64,000 bases of DNA. Origin: Saturnia japonica (lineage: Eukaryota > Arthropoda > Insecta > Lepidoptera > Saturniidae). The notes under the pieces were generated by a model. That model saw nothing but the letters and a program-made list of their open reading frames with translations. It searched no databases and was not told the DNA's origin. Below, piece after piece: positions 12,101-21,778 of the stretch. Position 1 is the first letter of the stretch. Every line of letters begins with the position of its first letter. Position numbers and translations under genes: made by a program. The stretch is taken from positions 989,705 to 1,053,704 of the forward strand of contig CM065334.1 of NCBI GenBank assembly GCA_033032175.1, given 5' to 3'.

Positions 12101-15100
12101 CGATGACAGTTCTAATTTGATAGTTGTAGTGTTGTGACCAAGTAAGTAATGATATCGATCGCATATATTTATTTATTATATTTTGAACACAGACAAATAC
12201 AACAAAAACATTCAAATATATTTTTTCAAGGTGGGATTTTGTGTTTGTTTTAATCAGTCACTCGCAACAAGACGGTCGTGCTAGTCACTACATTTCTGTT
12301 CGCTGAGTTTTTTCACATTATCCATACGTTACGTTGTGTTCCTCCGTGTTGATCGCTGCCCAGCTGTCAAATATCAAAATGCCGAAAGCATCTGTACATA
12401 GGAACAATATAAAGGAATACAAGTACAGGAACTTATAATAAATGTTGGGGAGAGCTCATCGAGTGACAGTGACGATTCATCAGTTTTTGATTAAAATAAA
12501 TAAATAAAGATTGCCTGTCGTTATAATTATTTCGTTTCATTGTCGAGTACCTACCTATATCTACTTATTTTACAACAGCTTCGAATTTTTTTTAAGAAGT
12601 TGGCATTATCAATTAAGAAATAATACGTGTAACATCTTGTAATGAAATATAATATTAGTTAATAAATTTGTACAAAAGTATCCGGCAGTAGTTTAGTTTA
12701 TTACATTTTGTAAAAAAAATATCGGGTCTGTTATCGTGTTACGTTTATCGATATAGCTCCATCCGTATCAGTTTCTCCGACTCTGGTATAACCTTGTACG
12801 TGTGTAAACGTCATATTTTTATAAAATAATGCATACATAATGTAAGTAAGACGCTCGTTCAAGTTTTCATAGGAGCTGTCATCGAGAAAATAAAGAAATG
12901 GAAATGGTATAGAGAGAGACGGCACGAGACGTGTGGTGATTGTTCTGATTTCATTCGTGTTTCCTTTGTAGCCTTTCAAATGTCACACGTCGCTCTACGT
13001 GCATATGCAGAACGTTCACAGAAGCAAGGAGAAGAAGGACAACCTGTGTCACGTCTGCGGGAAGTCGTACCAGGTGAGTCTCGTTTTTTGACTTTGTTCT
13101 ATCCCACACCAATGGCTCAGGAATGATGCTCATGCGCAGTAGAAGAATTGGTCATCTGGACCTTAGGTGGGATAGTGATAACATAAAGGCCGGCGGTTTC
13201 TCAGGGCTAAATAAATTGATAACAATTTACTCAGCTATATCGGCGCCCGTGTTGACGGGAGAAGGGAGAAGCCCTACATGTCTATTGTCAAGGGTATAGA
13301 AAGGGAAACATTCGCAATCAAGGCAAGGCAAAGTCCTGTGGCGAGGTTACGAGGTTCCATTCACGATTTCACGCTAAACAGTTCAAATGGCCGCGATATA
13401 GGGAGATCTTTCGTCCTTTGCTCTGTGACTTCAAAAAAAGACTGGGCTACTCGATTAGTTTTTTTTTTTTTTTGTTATGATTGTTCAGCAATAAATTCTT
13501 TGATTATGAACCGATTTCTTTTTTTTTTTGTTATAATTGTTCAGCAATAAATTCTTTGATTATGAGCCGATTTCTTTTTTTTTTTTTTGTTATGATTGTT
13601 CAGCAATAAATTCTTTGATTATGAACCGATTTCTTTTTTTTTCTTTTTTTTTATGATTGTTCAGCAATAAATTCTTTGATTATGAACCGATTTTTTTTTT
13701 TTTTTGTTATGATTGTTCAACAATAAATTCTTTGATTATGAACCGATTTCTTTTTTTTTTTTGTTATGATTGTTCAGCAATAAATTCTTTGATTATGAAC
13801 CGATTTCTTTTTTTTTTTTGTTTTGATTGTTCAGCAATAAATTCTTTGATTATGAACCGATTTTTTTTTTGTTATGGTTGTTCAACAATAAATTCTTTGA
13901 TTATGAACCGATTTCTTTTTTTTTTTTTGTTATGATTGTTCAGCAATAAATTCTTTGATTATGAACCGATTTTTTTTTTTTATTTGGTACATATTGCTTC
14001 ACAGCACATTTAACACAAAATATACATTTGTTATGTTTTGCAATCATGTGGTGCCAATTACGAAACAATTATTATTACATTTTGTTTGTTATGCAGCGGT
14101 TAAATATTTATATACATAAAAAATATCATTATGAGGTATTATGTGTTTCTATATCTCAATGTGAGTGGGAGTGTGAGTCTGCATGTACTGTGCGTGTGCG
14201 TGAGAGTGTATATGGATTTGAATGATTCTTTTTCCTTTGGATATGGGACGACGGTTTTAATCTCACTGGCATTGGACCTTCAACTTCGAGGATACACCGG
14301 GGAAAGAGGAAAAAAGAAAGATAAATTTACGTTCGTTTTACTTGGAGCAATTGAATATTGGCTAGATTTTTCTTCTTTTTTTTAGTTTACTAAATATTAT
14401 GCTCACCTTTCTGTTGCTCCCCTGGAAGACTGGTAGAGAATGCTTTTTTTAACATTAGTACTCCTTTTCTACTTTTTTTTTTGTGCAATAAAGAATATAA
14501 TAATTATGTTTCTTTCTGGGTCTTCTCGATGACGTACATAAGTACCTTCTTAGAATCGTAAATTGCTTAAAGTATGTTTCGATTAGAGCTATTGCGTGTT
14601 CGTGTTGTCAGAACGCGGCCAAGTTGAAATACCACATAGTCGCGATGCACACGAGTGAGACGCCGTACCGGTGCGTCCACTGCGCCGCCGCATTCGGCTG
14701 GTACTCCAGCCTCTACAGACACGTACGAGAAGTCCATTACAAGGTAACGATTACATAGTACTTAGCGATGACTGTGTATACTCTGGTCATAGTTGTCATA
14801 TATCGGAGCTTCCTCGTAAATTTAAGTGGTTTTACAGCTCTTTGGAGACGTAATATACCGGTCCGTCTGGTGGAATTCCTACACCTTACAGGAGATCACA
14901 ACCAAATAACCTTGGGTTGTGTTCCAGAGGTGAGTAGGGTTTCCATAGATTCATGGGGTTAGGGGGGTTCAAAGTCAGCAACGCGTTAGTTGAGGCCTAT
15001 GGTATTACCCACCAGTCCTGTTAATATGAAAAGTTCTTCATCTTTTAGGGTTCCGTAGTCAACAACGGTCAAGTCAAGTTACGATTATTTTGTTTATTAA

Positions 15101-16094
15101 TTAAAATTTTTGTTGTGTTAGTTCGTCTGTGAGGTTTTTATATTCCTACAGGCCCTGTCAGAATATCAACGCTGCAGTGCTTGCACTGGTAGACCTGCAG
15201 CATTATACTGAGACAGGGGCCTATTCGACCCCATGCAACACTTCATTTATTGTATCTATTTGTTTGTTGTATTTTTGTGTGTGTTGTGTATTTTTATTGT
15301 CGAATAAATGCTTTTTATTTCTTTTTTTCTTATAGTTTTGCAATGTACATATTATTAATCAAGCCGACAAAGTGGTAAAATAAAATAAAAAAGAATGCGC
15401 GAGTGTCGTGGAACACTCGGTTGGGACGGATTTCGTAGCCTAGAACCAATAAGCGTGCATCTGTGACTGGGCACAGATAAACAGCGTACGCGCTATGAAT
15501 AAAAGTCTACACTATAGAAAGGGTCCGGGAGAGAGAGAGGAGAGGGTAGAGAGGGATCCGTTAAGTTCGTACCTTACGACAAGGACCTTAGTTCCAAAAA
15601 AAATATGTAATTTCTAATTTGTCGTCTATCCCATTGCGCAGGGTCTTGTTGGATAGGTCGTCCAAAAATATTACGGTTGTGTGAAACCCATTTTTTCAAT
15701 TCAGCGATGCGTTTGTGAAATATTAAACTTTAATATTTATTAGAGTTAAGTTACCCCTCCCCCCCCCCCCCCCATCTCACTGCTAGCTAAAAGTTTCACG
15801 GTAGTAGATTATGTAACGAACTTAAAAGGTAAACTATTACAGCTAAGTAAGTTTTAGAAGTTACGAGTACATTGTACATAAAAGCTCCCTTGCTAAGTTT
15901 GCATATTGAGACGAGCGACTACGGAACACTACATTGCGTATGGCCCGACACTCACTTGACCGGTTTTTATTTGTTTTTTGTTGCATTACTGAAATATATC
16001 ATTATGATTACAGATGAAAGTGCAACCGAAGAAAACGAAGAAACTTAAAAAGCTAGGAAGCGAGATTCTTCCTCAGATGCTTCCTCATCAGTGA
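5970..16094 (+). CDS. C2H2 zinc-finger protein, seven exons, 258 aa
   Basis: Joining 5970-6106, 6808-6904, 9458-9573, 11266-11377, 12972-13073, 14612-14743 and 16014-16094 gives one frame of 777 nt with GT-AG introns throughout and a stop. The protein has a polar N-terminus of about 32 residues, seven consecutive C2H2 fingers and a basic lysine-rich C-terminal tail, so it is probably a nuclear DNA-binding factor. Fingers 1, 5 and 6 are each split by an intron; finger 3 has an unusual six residues between its histidines. The ATG at 5970 is directly preceded by an in-frame TAG; an upstream exon using that TAG as acceptor is possible but its pyrimidine tract is poor. The specific orthologue is not recognised. 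Confidence 0.85.
6140..6300 (+). repeat. Dispersed repeat fragment in zinc-finger intron 1
   Basis: The stretch GGCGAACTGTGGGTGTAAG..CTCTGCCTAACCC..GATACAGGCGTGATG looks like a common lepidopteran retroelement tail. Recognised by general resemblance only. The rest of this intron (to 6807) shows nothing identifiable. Confidence 0.4.
6808..6904 (+). CDS. Zinc-finger gene exon 2
   Basis: Acceptor TTTTTAG. The exon completes finger 1 (NVLH gives a CX2CX12HX4H finger) and holds all of finger 2 (CPRCGKVYQWRSNLGRHMRTH). Donor AAG|GTAAAA, phase 0. Confidence 0.85.
7480..7720 (+). repeat. Dispersed repeat, copy 1 of 2 in window
   Basis: Matches 13185-13430 in the same orientation: both have a CAGGGCT..ATAA segment, a gap of AACAATTTA, a GACGGGAGAAG box, a TCAAGG.ATAGAA box and a final ATGGCCGC.ATA.GG segment. 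Non-coding. Confidence 0.55.
7965..8290 (+). pseudogene. LINE reverse-transcriptase C-terminal fragment
   Basis: The frame around 8023-8150 contains SRLRWYGHVTRREEHVVK, the conserved tail of endonuclease/reverse-transcriptase LINE proteins. The preceding bases encode a matching LDKVRN-like stretch in a shifted frame. Only the 3' end is present; it is frameshifted and lies in zinc-finger intron 2. Confidence 0.7.
8291..9457. other. Rest of zinc-finger intron 2, no gene seen
   Basis: No spliced or long conserved frame. Part of it (8590-8870) is relatively GC-rich and may be the 5' region of a retroelement, but no protein motif supports this. Confidence 0.4.
9458..9573 (+). CDS. Zinc-finger gene exon 3
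   Basis: Acceptor ACATTCAG. Contains finger 3, YCEPCEKRFASVATYRQH followed by a six-residue gap to the last His, longer than the usual three to five. Donor CAG|GTTCGT is weaker than the others. Phase 0 in, phase 2 out. Confidence 0.8.
9760..10040 (+). repeat. Two diverged copies of a retroelement tail in intron 3
   Basis: ATTTTGATGAAATTTTGTAC (near 9779) and ATTTTGGTGAAAGTTGCAC (near 9951) are each followed by ACGGGAAGT, about 170 bp apart. The remainder of the intron (10040-11265) shows no gene. Confidence 0.4.
11266..11377 (+). CDS. Zinc-finger gene exon 4
   Basis: Acceptor GGTACAG with a weak pyrimidine tract. Holds finger 4 (CNECGKKFVNKTRLRDHIDW..H) and the cysteine half of finger 5 (CQLCNK). 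Donor AAG|GTAACA, phase 0. Confidence 0.82.
11850..11945 (+). repeat. Dispersed repeat fragment in intron 4
   Basis: Contains AAGATGGCAATCAAGCGTAG, then CCGCTTGATGGTAAACGG and a TATGGACG box, a motif series common in moth and butterfly retroelement tails. Confidence 0.45.
12035..12938. mobile_element. Non-autonomous TIR element in intron 4 of the zinc-finger gene
   Basis: A long imperfect inverted repeat joins 12035-12124 to 12860-12938; the best stretch, TTTCCATTTCTTTATTTTCT followed by CGATGACAG, is perfect in both arms. The interior has a short frame beginning MPKASVHRNN and a separate SSSDSDDSS-rich frame, perhaps remnants of a transposase N-terminus, but no transposase domain. Outer ends are approximate. 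It ends about 35 bp before exon 5. Confidence 0.6.
12972..13073 (+). CDS. Zinc-finger gene exon 5
   Basis: Acceptor CCTTTGTAG. Begins PFKCHTSLYVHMQNVH, the histidine half of finger 5, and ends with the cysteine half of finger 6 (CHVCGKSYQ). Donor CAG|GTGAGT, phase 0. A TIR element ends about 35 bp before the acceptor. Confidence 0.85.
13185..13430 (+). repeat. Dispersed repeat, copy 2 of 2 in window
   Basis: Counterpart of the copy in zinc-finger intron 2; diverged, same orientation, directly followed by the minisatellite. Confidence 0.55.
13459..13980 (+). repeat. Minisatellite, nine units of about 56-63 bp
   Basis: Unit: a T-run of variable length, GTTATGATTGTTCAGCAATA, AATTCTTTGATTATGAACCG, ATTTC. 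Nine units differ mainly in T-run length and a CAGCA/CAACA switch. It lies in intron 5 of the zinc-finger gene. The open frames it produces are a by-product of the repeat. Confidence 0.9.
14214..14310 (+). repeat. Short dispersed repeat matching 63271-63370
   Basis: The blocks ATGATTCTTTTTC, GTTTTAATCTCACTGGCATT and CCTTCAACTTCGAGGATA recur in order at 63271-63370 in the same orientation. Non-coding here. Confidence 0.5.
14612..14743 (+). CDS. Zinc-finger gene exon 6
   Basis: Acceptor GTTGTCAG. Completes finger 6 (NAAKLKYHIVAMH) and carries finger 7 (CVHCAAAFGWYSSLYRHVRE..H) after a TSETPYR linker. Donor AAG|GTAACG, phase 0. Confidence 0.85.
15129..15345 (+). repeat. Possible retroelement 3' end in intron 6
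   Basis: Ends with GTCGAATAAATGCTTTTTAT after a TTTGTGTGTGTTGTG stretch, as in 3' ends of insect non-LTR elements. The rest of intron 6, 15346-16013, holds a poly(C) tract at about 15752-15773 and nothing coding. Confidence 0.35.
16014..16094 (+). CDS. Zinc-finger gene last exon
   Basis: Acceptor GATTACAG. Encodes a 26-residue tail beginning MKVQPKKTKKLKKLG, strongly basic and a plausible nuclear localisation signal, then TGA. Confidence 0.78.
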   Translation: MKVQPKKTKKLKKLGSEILPQMLPHQ

Positions 16095-16245
16095 TTGTTT
16101 TAGTATTACCTGTCATACCGTATCCTCATAGATACGGAAATTTCCTAATATTTTTTCTCAGTGTAAGCAAGTCTGAATATTTAAGAAGTGACTATGTGGC
16201 TGTAACTTAGATAAACTTGAATGTGATTGTATGAACTTAAATTGA

Positions 16246-16251
16246 AATAAA
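16246..16251 (+). terminator. Poly(A) signal of the zinc-finger gene
   Basis: AATAAA about 150 nt after the stop codon, followed by a T-rich stretch. Confidence 0.7.
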
Positions 16252-16509
16252 AATTAAGTACTTTTTTTAAATTTCTGTTTTTATTTACAAGTTACGGTGC
16301 GCTAGCGAGGGTTTTTAAAAATGAAATAAACTAATTTATAAAGTTTACTATAGAATGAATAATATTTTTTACAAAGCTATAACAAATAAAAATATCTGGG
16401 CGATCGAGCTGTGCTCGGTGTCTTACAAAAAAAAAACACCTGTTTAGGTTAGTATACTTGTAATGTAAAACATTATCTAAATACAAAGTTTCATCCAAAT
16501 CGTTGGAGC

Positions 16510-16620
16510 CGTTTAGGGCCATCCATAAATTACGTCACACGAATTTCATGATTTTTTGACCCCTCCCCCGTCCTTGTCACAGCTGGTCACATTTGTGAGA
16601 CTCCCCCCTACCTAGGGTGA
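16510..16620. repeat. Dispersed repeat next to the LINE fragment
   Basis: Contains GGGCCATCCATAAATTACGT followed by CACACGAATTTCATG and runs of C, a motif seen widely in lepidopteran repeats. It directly abuts the truncated 3' side of the LINE fragment. Confidence 0.4.
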
Positions 16621-17829
16621 TGTCACATATTTTGCAATTTTATAATTAGAAGTTTCCACCGCGCAGCCACAGTGATGGCACCCAGGAGTGATCTCCCGTC
16701 CTATGCGACACAGATAACTCCCAAAACAGCCATGTCCCGAGAGCACCTGTGTCAACCGGAAGGTGAGGGTGCCATGCTGTCTCCGGAGCCACCGAACCAG
16801 AACTGGCCTAATGGCTTCAACAGTCGCCACGCCTGAGCTAGGGTGCTCAAGTCGTGAGTTCAACGCTTCCACCATGGGAATGTGGCGGAGCTCTAACCTG
16901 TACGCCGGAATCTCCCGCGGCGTTGGTCTTTCGCCCCGCCTCAGCGCCCCCTCGCGCCAATTAAACAACAGCGCGAGGACTCTCGGTTCGAGATCCCATG
17001 GTGGACATCCGGCCAATAGGGAGGCTGCCTCAAACGAGACCGTACGGTACCTTCGGACAGCTCTGACGGCCATCGTTCTCTGCGGTCTCCGCAGGAATGC
17101 GAGATGCTGGGCCGTCAGGCTATCCGCCCACACTGGTGCTCCATATAGGGCCATTGACTGTACGGTCCCGAGGTAGAGCTTCCGGCAAGCGGAACCGGGC
17201 CCCCCGAGATTTGGCATTAGTCGAGCAAGAGTGCGCGCTGTGCCCATGAGTCGGGGGGTCAGCTGCCGGAAGTGTTCCACGAAACTCCATCGGCTATCGA
17301 GGACGATTCCCAGGTATTTCATAGTCGACCGGATGCCGATGGAAACTCCTCCCACTATTATCTGGTACCCTTGAGGTGGTGCCTTCCGAGGCCCTATGTT
17401 TGCACGGGCCTCGGATTTACTCAGGCCCACCTCGAGTCCCAGTCGCCTTATTCGACTCACGACCTGAGCCACCGCAGCCGTGGCAAGAATTGTCACGTCG
17501 CGGTGCGTCTTCCCTCGCGCTGTGACAAGAGTGTCGTCGGCATAGCAGACGACACTGACACCGCTGAGGGGCGCACCGCATATCGCCCAGTCATAGCCGA
17601 TGTTCCACAACATGGGGCCAAGAACTGACCCCTGTGGAACACCGCTAGACATATCCCGCTGACTCCATCCTTCCGGACCCAGGAAGGTGATGGTCCTCTG
17701 AGTTATGTAGTCCTCGATGATGCAGCGGAGGTTAGGGGGGCACTTCATGGTAGCGGAGCGCCTCCCGTATGCTGCTCCAGGGCAGGGTGTTAAACGCGTT
17801 GGCGATGTCCAAGGACACCGCCAGTACAT
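16612..17829 (-). pseudogene. R1-clade LINE reverse transcriptase, truncated at both ends
   Basis: An open frame of 405 codons. It shows the RT core with GVPQGSVLGPMLWNIGYD, the catalytic YADD (residues 96-99) and the C-terminal start of a zinc knuckle (CHHCGCAVETS), after which homology stops at non-element sequence. The first 25 or so residues are out of frame; the true RT frame there (SLDIANAFNTLPW) is one base off. GC content is much higher than its surroundings. No 5' ORF or endonuclease domain is present. Dead copy. Confidence 0.88.
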
Positions 17830-18880
17830 TAAATACCCAAGTTAACTTACAAACTTATCTGAATAAAGATTAATACTGGTTAAAGAAAACAGCTTCGCAA
17901 ATAACGTACATAATTTTTTAATTATTATGAAAATAAAAATGTTTACTGTGAGTCAACCTTAGGAAATAGACATATATCATCGCGGACTCTTCTCTAGGGT
18001 TTTTGAAGAACTACAATTCTTTAGAACATTATTTTGATGTATCTCATGAGATTCAGCTATGTAAGAGCCCGAAAATAAATTTGTTACGACTTGATTACAA
18101 ACACTTGAACTTAATTGGAATGTATTGTAATAAACTATCGGTAAAAAAAAAAATTAATGTTACTGAAAACAGTATTAAAATCCATTGCGTAGTTTGAAAG
18201 AAGCGACTTCATTTAATACCATTTATATATTTATAAATCCTATGCGACACCTCGTATGCTAAACTCCATGAAGCCGTTAAGGCTACAGAGCGTGGCAAAG
18301 AAGTAGACATACATACATACACTCGAAAAACATAACCCTCCTTTTCGACAGCCGGCTAAAAACTTTTATTAACCTTTACATGTTGATAGACCCGTGTTTA
18401 GTTAAAATGCTGTTTGATTTTACGTAAATAATTTATTCACACCAGACACAAAATTCAACATAATCTCACTAGACTGTGGTCGTACTTAAAGTATTTATCT
18501 GTCTTTATGGTCCTCTTTCAGATTTCTTCCTTTTTATCACTTGATTGTTTCCACTTGGTTGTCCAATACAGAACTGATCTGGCTCTCTTTTTTTGAACTG
18601 TCTACGCTGTTAGTCTTTAGGGCCTTGAAACTTCTGAAGGCTTTGGCAGTTTACTGGGCTTGGATGTTCTGGCTCGGAACTCGACTTATACCAAAATCAT
18701 TAGAAAGTTGTTGTGAAAACGGGAAATGTACTATTTTTAGACCATTGTTAGATTACACAATAGGAGTGATAGAGCGATACGCTTTGAACGTGTGAGTAAA
18801 TGCAATGACCTTCCTTACCTACAAATAAGTACATTCTCGATGTCTCGAGTAGATTCTAGACGTTTCGGAATATTTCGAGA
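17830..18880. other. Intergenic stretch, no gene identified
   Basis: AT-rich; contains a tail-like stretch with ACATACATACATACACTCG near 18310, suggesting old retroelement DNA. The open frame of 84 codons at 18541 has no recognisable features. Confidence 0.4.
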
Positions 18881-18899
18881 ATATTGTTTTTTTTTTTTT

Positions 18900-19480
18900 C
18901 TATTTTTAACTGACTTCAAAAAAGACGGAAATTACTAAATTTTTATAACGCTTTTATTAGCTTCATACGTAAAATATTGCATACTTATCAAGGACCGATG
19001 ACAATTCAATATTTCAAACAGTTAGACCCGTTATCCTTACTAGGATAATCATGATTAGCGATTTTTTTGTTTTCCTATACTGGTAGTGCGCCGATCACCT
19101 ATTTCTCGGATAAGCTACCGACTTTGATTAAGATAAATTTTCGGAGATGGAACCTGAAAACTGGCTATCTCATCCAACTCCGCAGCAGGCGCCCACATTG
19201 CTCGTTTTTCGGATAAGTTACTGATTTTATTGAAAACCCATTTTTATAGAAAATCCAATTGGAAAATAGAAAATAAATAATAGTTTAAAAAAATTTAAAA
19301 ACACGCTTTCAATAATAGTGTAAATTTTACTAACAAATATAAATTCTTCTTCGCTTCTTTTACAATAAAACACATTTTTTCTTATTTACACTATTCTTAA
19401 TTTATATTTATTGTTAATACTTTTGTAATCTGTTATCTGTATGCTTTTGTTTTGTTCTCAACTGAATATACTAAGGTAAA
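18900..19480 (-). repeat. Dispersed repeat family A, left array edge
   Basis: Diagnostic blocks on the minus strand include AAGGATAACGGGTCTAACTG and GACAATTCAATATTTC-type sequence with GCATACTTATCAAGGACCGA on plus. The same family fills most spacers in both orientations. No coding domain was found in it, so its class is unknown. Confidence 0.65.
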
Positions 19481-19595
19481 AATAAAATGAAATAAAAAAC
19501 AATATTTTAATGACTTTTTATTTATTAATAAAACAACCAATTGAAGGTATTCATATGAATAAAAATACTTTTTTTGTGTATATCAAATCTTCTCA

Positions 19596-21467
19596 CTAAC
19601 GGCCGTGGGGTCTTCCCGGATACGTCTCTTGAGTGTCCATAGCTTCTGGTTCTGCGCTAGCAGTGGCTGTTGCTGAAGCAAATGCCAGCAGGGCCCACAC
19701 TGTCATCATTGCGTACTTTACCTGAAATTGAAAATACTAAATATGTAGTTCTTATTATAAATATCTTATTTTAATTTAAATGCGATGGTGGGTTATCGGT
19801 AGTGACGTCAGACAACCTTGTCATTCGATGTGCGCTCTAACTCTAAAATGATTTCAGTAAAGAAAACAGCCTAATGACGACATAGCATGATTGTAAGATA
19901 TTATCTTATTGCTTGTCTGCCTAACATAACATAAATAACATGTCTTAACAAACTAAATAGGTAACTATATAATGTATCTATAACAATATTATAAAGAGGA
20001 AAGCTTCGATTTTTTGTTTGTAAAAGATAAATTCAAAACCTACTGGACTGATTTTAAAAATTCTTTCACCAATATAAAGCTGCAGTTTCAGCAAGTAATA
20101 TACGCTATATTATAATTTGAAAAGTTAATTTATTCCTCATAAAAATGTCGATAGTTTTACACAAAGTATAAAAAATTGCCTACACGGGTGTGTTGGCGAT
20201 GCTTGCCGAATAAAATGAACACGGGTGAAACCGTGGGGCACAGCTAGTAATTAATATAATAAAGCGGAAGAGTTATTTATTTGTTTAAACTACTAATCGG
20301 ATTTGAAAAATTCTTTTCGTAAATGATAGCCAAATTCACGAGGAATAGTATAGGCTATCTGACATTGGGATACAACTATCAGCTAAATTTAACTATTGAT
20401 TTTGCTAAGTAAATCTGAAGAGCAAGTGTTCCCGAACTGCTTTATCCGCGTGTTCTGGCGTACCTAATGCTGTATGTGTATTATGACTTTGACTCTGAAG
20501 ATGATCTTACATTGAAACATTTTCCGTAATAGAGGCCTTTCAGAAGAGAAGATTAACAAGTTCTTATCAAGCAATGAAAACATTGATTGTTGTCAGGAGC
20601 ACTTAACCGATGAAGACATAATGAGACTTAGAGGGAAAACGAAAAAGTATTAGAGGAATCGGAAGCAATTGTAAGGATTCCACAAACTCAACTTGTGTCT
20701 GCATTGAATGAATGCTTGGAATGTGCGAATCGAGTTTAACTACTTCTAATTTCAGAAAAGTTGATATTGCGTAAATTGAGGGATAAAGCATTTTCTTTAT
20801 CATTATAAACCAACAAACAAATTAAATCCAAGTTCAATATTATGATATATGCCTTGGTTATTGACTGCAACGACAAAGGGAGTGAAATCTAAACGGGTTC
20901 CAAGTTCAATGGTCAGTCCTGAAAATTATTTATAAAAACATCAAATATTTTATAAGAATTTAAAATATCATTTCTTCTTATAACTTAGGATAATATATTG
21001 AAACCTAAGGTCTGACTTTAAAGTGTAATAATACTTAATCTTTAATATTTGTATTTACTTTCAATTATAAAAATATATTCCATTATCAAAAAACACTTCT
21101 TAAAATATCTACACACTATAATCCGAACGCGTCATGAATACAAACAGGGTGTAAATTGTTGGTGTTTACATTATCGAGGCCCTACTGAATAGGTAAAGTA
21201 TGTTACCAATTAGCTAGGTATATCATAGCATACATAGCAAAGTAAACTTCTTTATAAATGTGGGGTGTTTATGAAATAATATATATATTGGTTTTTATGG
21301 GAAAAACAACTATGCCTTCATTTCTTATTTATGGAATGATTATAAAAACATACATTTTCCACGTAGGTTTCCGTACTCAATTATAAATCGTCTATATTCA
21401 AGTTTATACAATGTTTCACAAATGAAAATATTTAATGCATTATAATATTTCTACTTACAAAGTCCAT
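19596..21467 (-). CDS. Small secreted peptide gene, copy 1 (divergent), 44 aa
   Basis: Exon 1 is 21459-21467 (ATG GAC TTT) with donor GTAAGT; exon 2 is 19596-19721 after acceptor TTTCAG. The precursor begins MDFVKYAMMTVWALLAFASA, followed by TATASA, a clear signal peptide with an A-S-A cleavage site. After it come EPEA and then MDTQETYPGRPHGR. The last 14 residues differ strongly from the other six copies, while signal and EPEA are identical. No cysteines. Minus-strand AATAAA motifs follow the stop. TATATATA at 21517-21524 lies 32 bp before a TCACA initiator. A base change in the leader makes an out-of-frame upstream ATG unique to this copy. Family not recognised. Confidence 0.8.
19977..20247 (+). 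mobile_element. Non-autonomous Helitron-like insertion, intron of copy 1
   Basis: Starts TC after an A, ends CTAG before a T, with the 3' hairpin CACGGGTgaaACCGTG 12 bp inside the end: the three marks of a Helitron. 271 bp, no coding. Confidence 0.7.
20420..20745 (+). pseudogene. Degenerate coding-like fragment in the intron of copy 1
   Basis: Short plus-strand frames in different phases read VPELLYPRVLAYLMLYVYY, then EHLTDEDIMRL, then VSALNECLECANRV. The LTDEDI and acidic EE-rich pieces look a little like the end of a pogo/Tigger transposase, but this is a weak impression. Equivalent fragments lie near 27300, 34120, 39680, 48830 and 54380; copy 5 has lost it by a deletion at about 44640. 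Confidence 0.3.
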
Positions 21468-21487
21468 GTTTGCACATCACGTAGAAT

Positions 21488-21524
21488 TGTGACTAAAATA
21501 TATAAAAATTCCTCATTATATATA
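21488..21524 (-). promoter_or_regulatory. Core promoter of peptide gene copy 1
   Basis: Minus-strand TATATATA (21517-21524) and TCACAATT initiator-like sequence (start about 21492) with 32 bp spacing predict a leader of only about 24 nt. The same pair is present in all seven copies: TATA at 28392, 34932, 40795, 45454, 49938 and 55516 (left ends). Confidence 0.6.
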
Positions 21525-21778
21525 CGTTTCATTTACAGAAAAAATGAAAAAAGGAAGACAAATTTTATTATTATCATAAGAAAAACATCATTAATCATAA
21601 AAGTAAATACTTAACGAACCATGCTACCGCTTTGGACAATATTTTGAAAAATATTTAAATAATTATGCAATTAAAAAGTCCTGCCAAAAAGACTTAAAAT
21701 ACACACAATAAAAAGTTGTTATGGGACAACCGAGGAAACCTTTTAAGTATATTTTATAATCAACTGTATAAAATATAT

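Noticed and set aside
15752..15773. Poly(C) tract as a regulatory or G-quadruplex site
   Set aside because: A single mononucleotide run without further G or C tracts; ordinary low-complexity sequence.
16763..17628. Plus-strand frames of 137 and 118 codons
   Set aside because: Antisense shadows of the GC-rich R1-clade reverse transcriptase.
18541..18795. 84-codon frame in intergenic DNA
   Set aside because: No start context, splice sites, poly(A) signal or recognisable motif.
19596..21467. Peptide genes as cecropins, moricins or ENF cytokines
   Set aside because: No amphipathic cationic helix, no cysteine pair and no family motif; the mature part is short, neutral to acidic and proline-containing.
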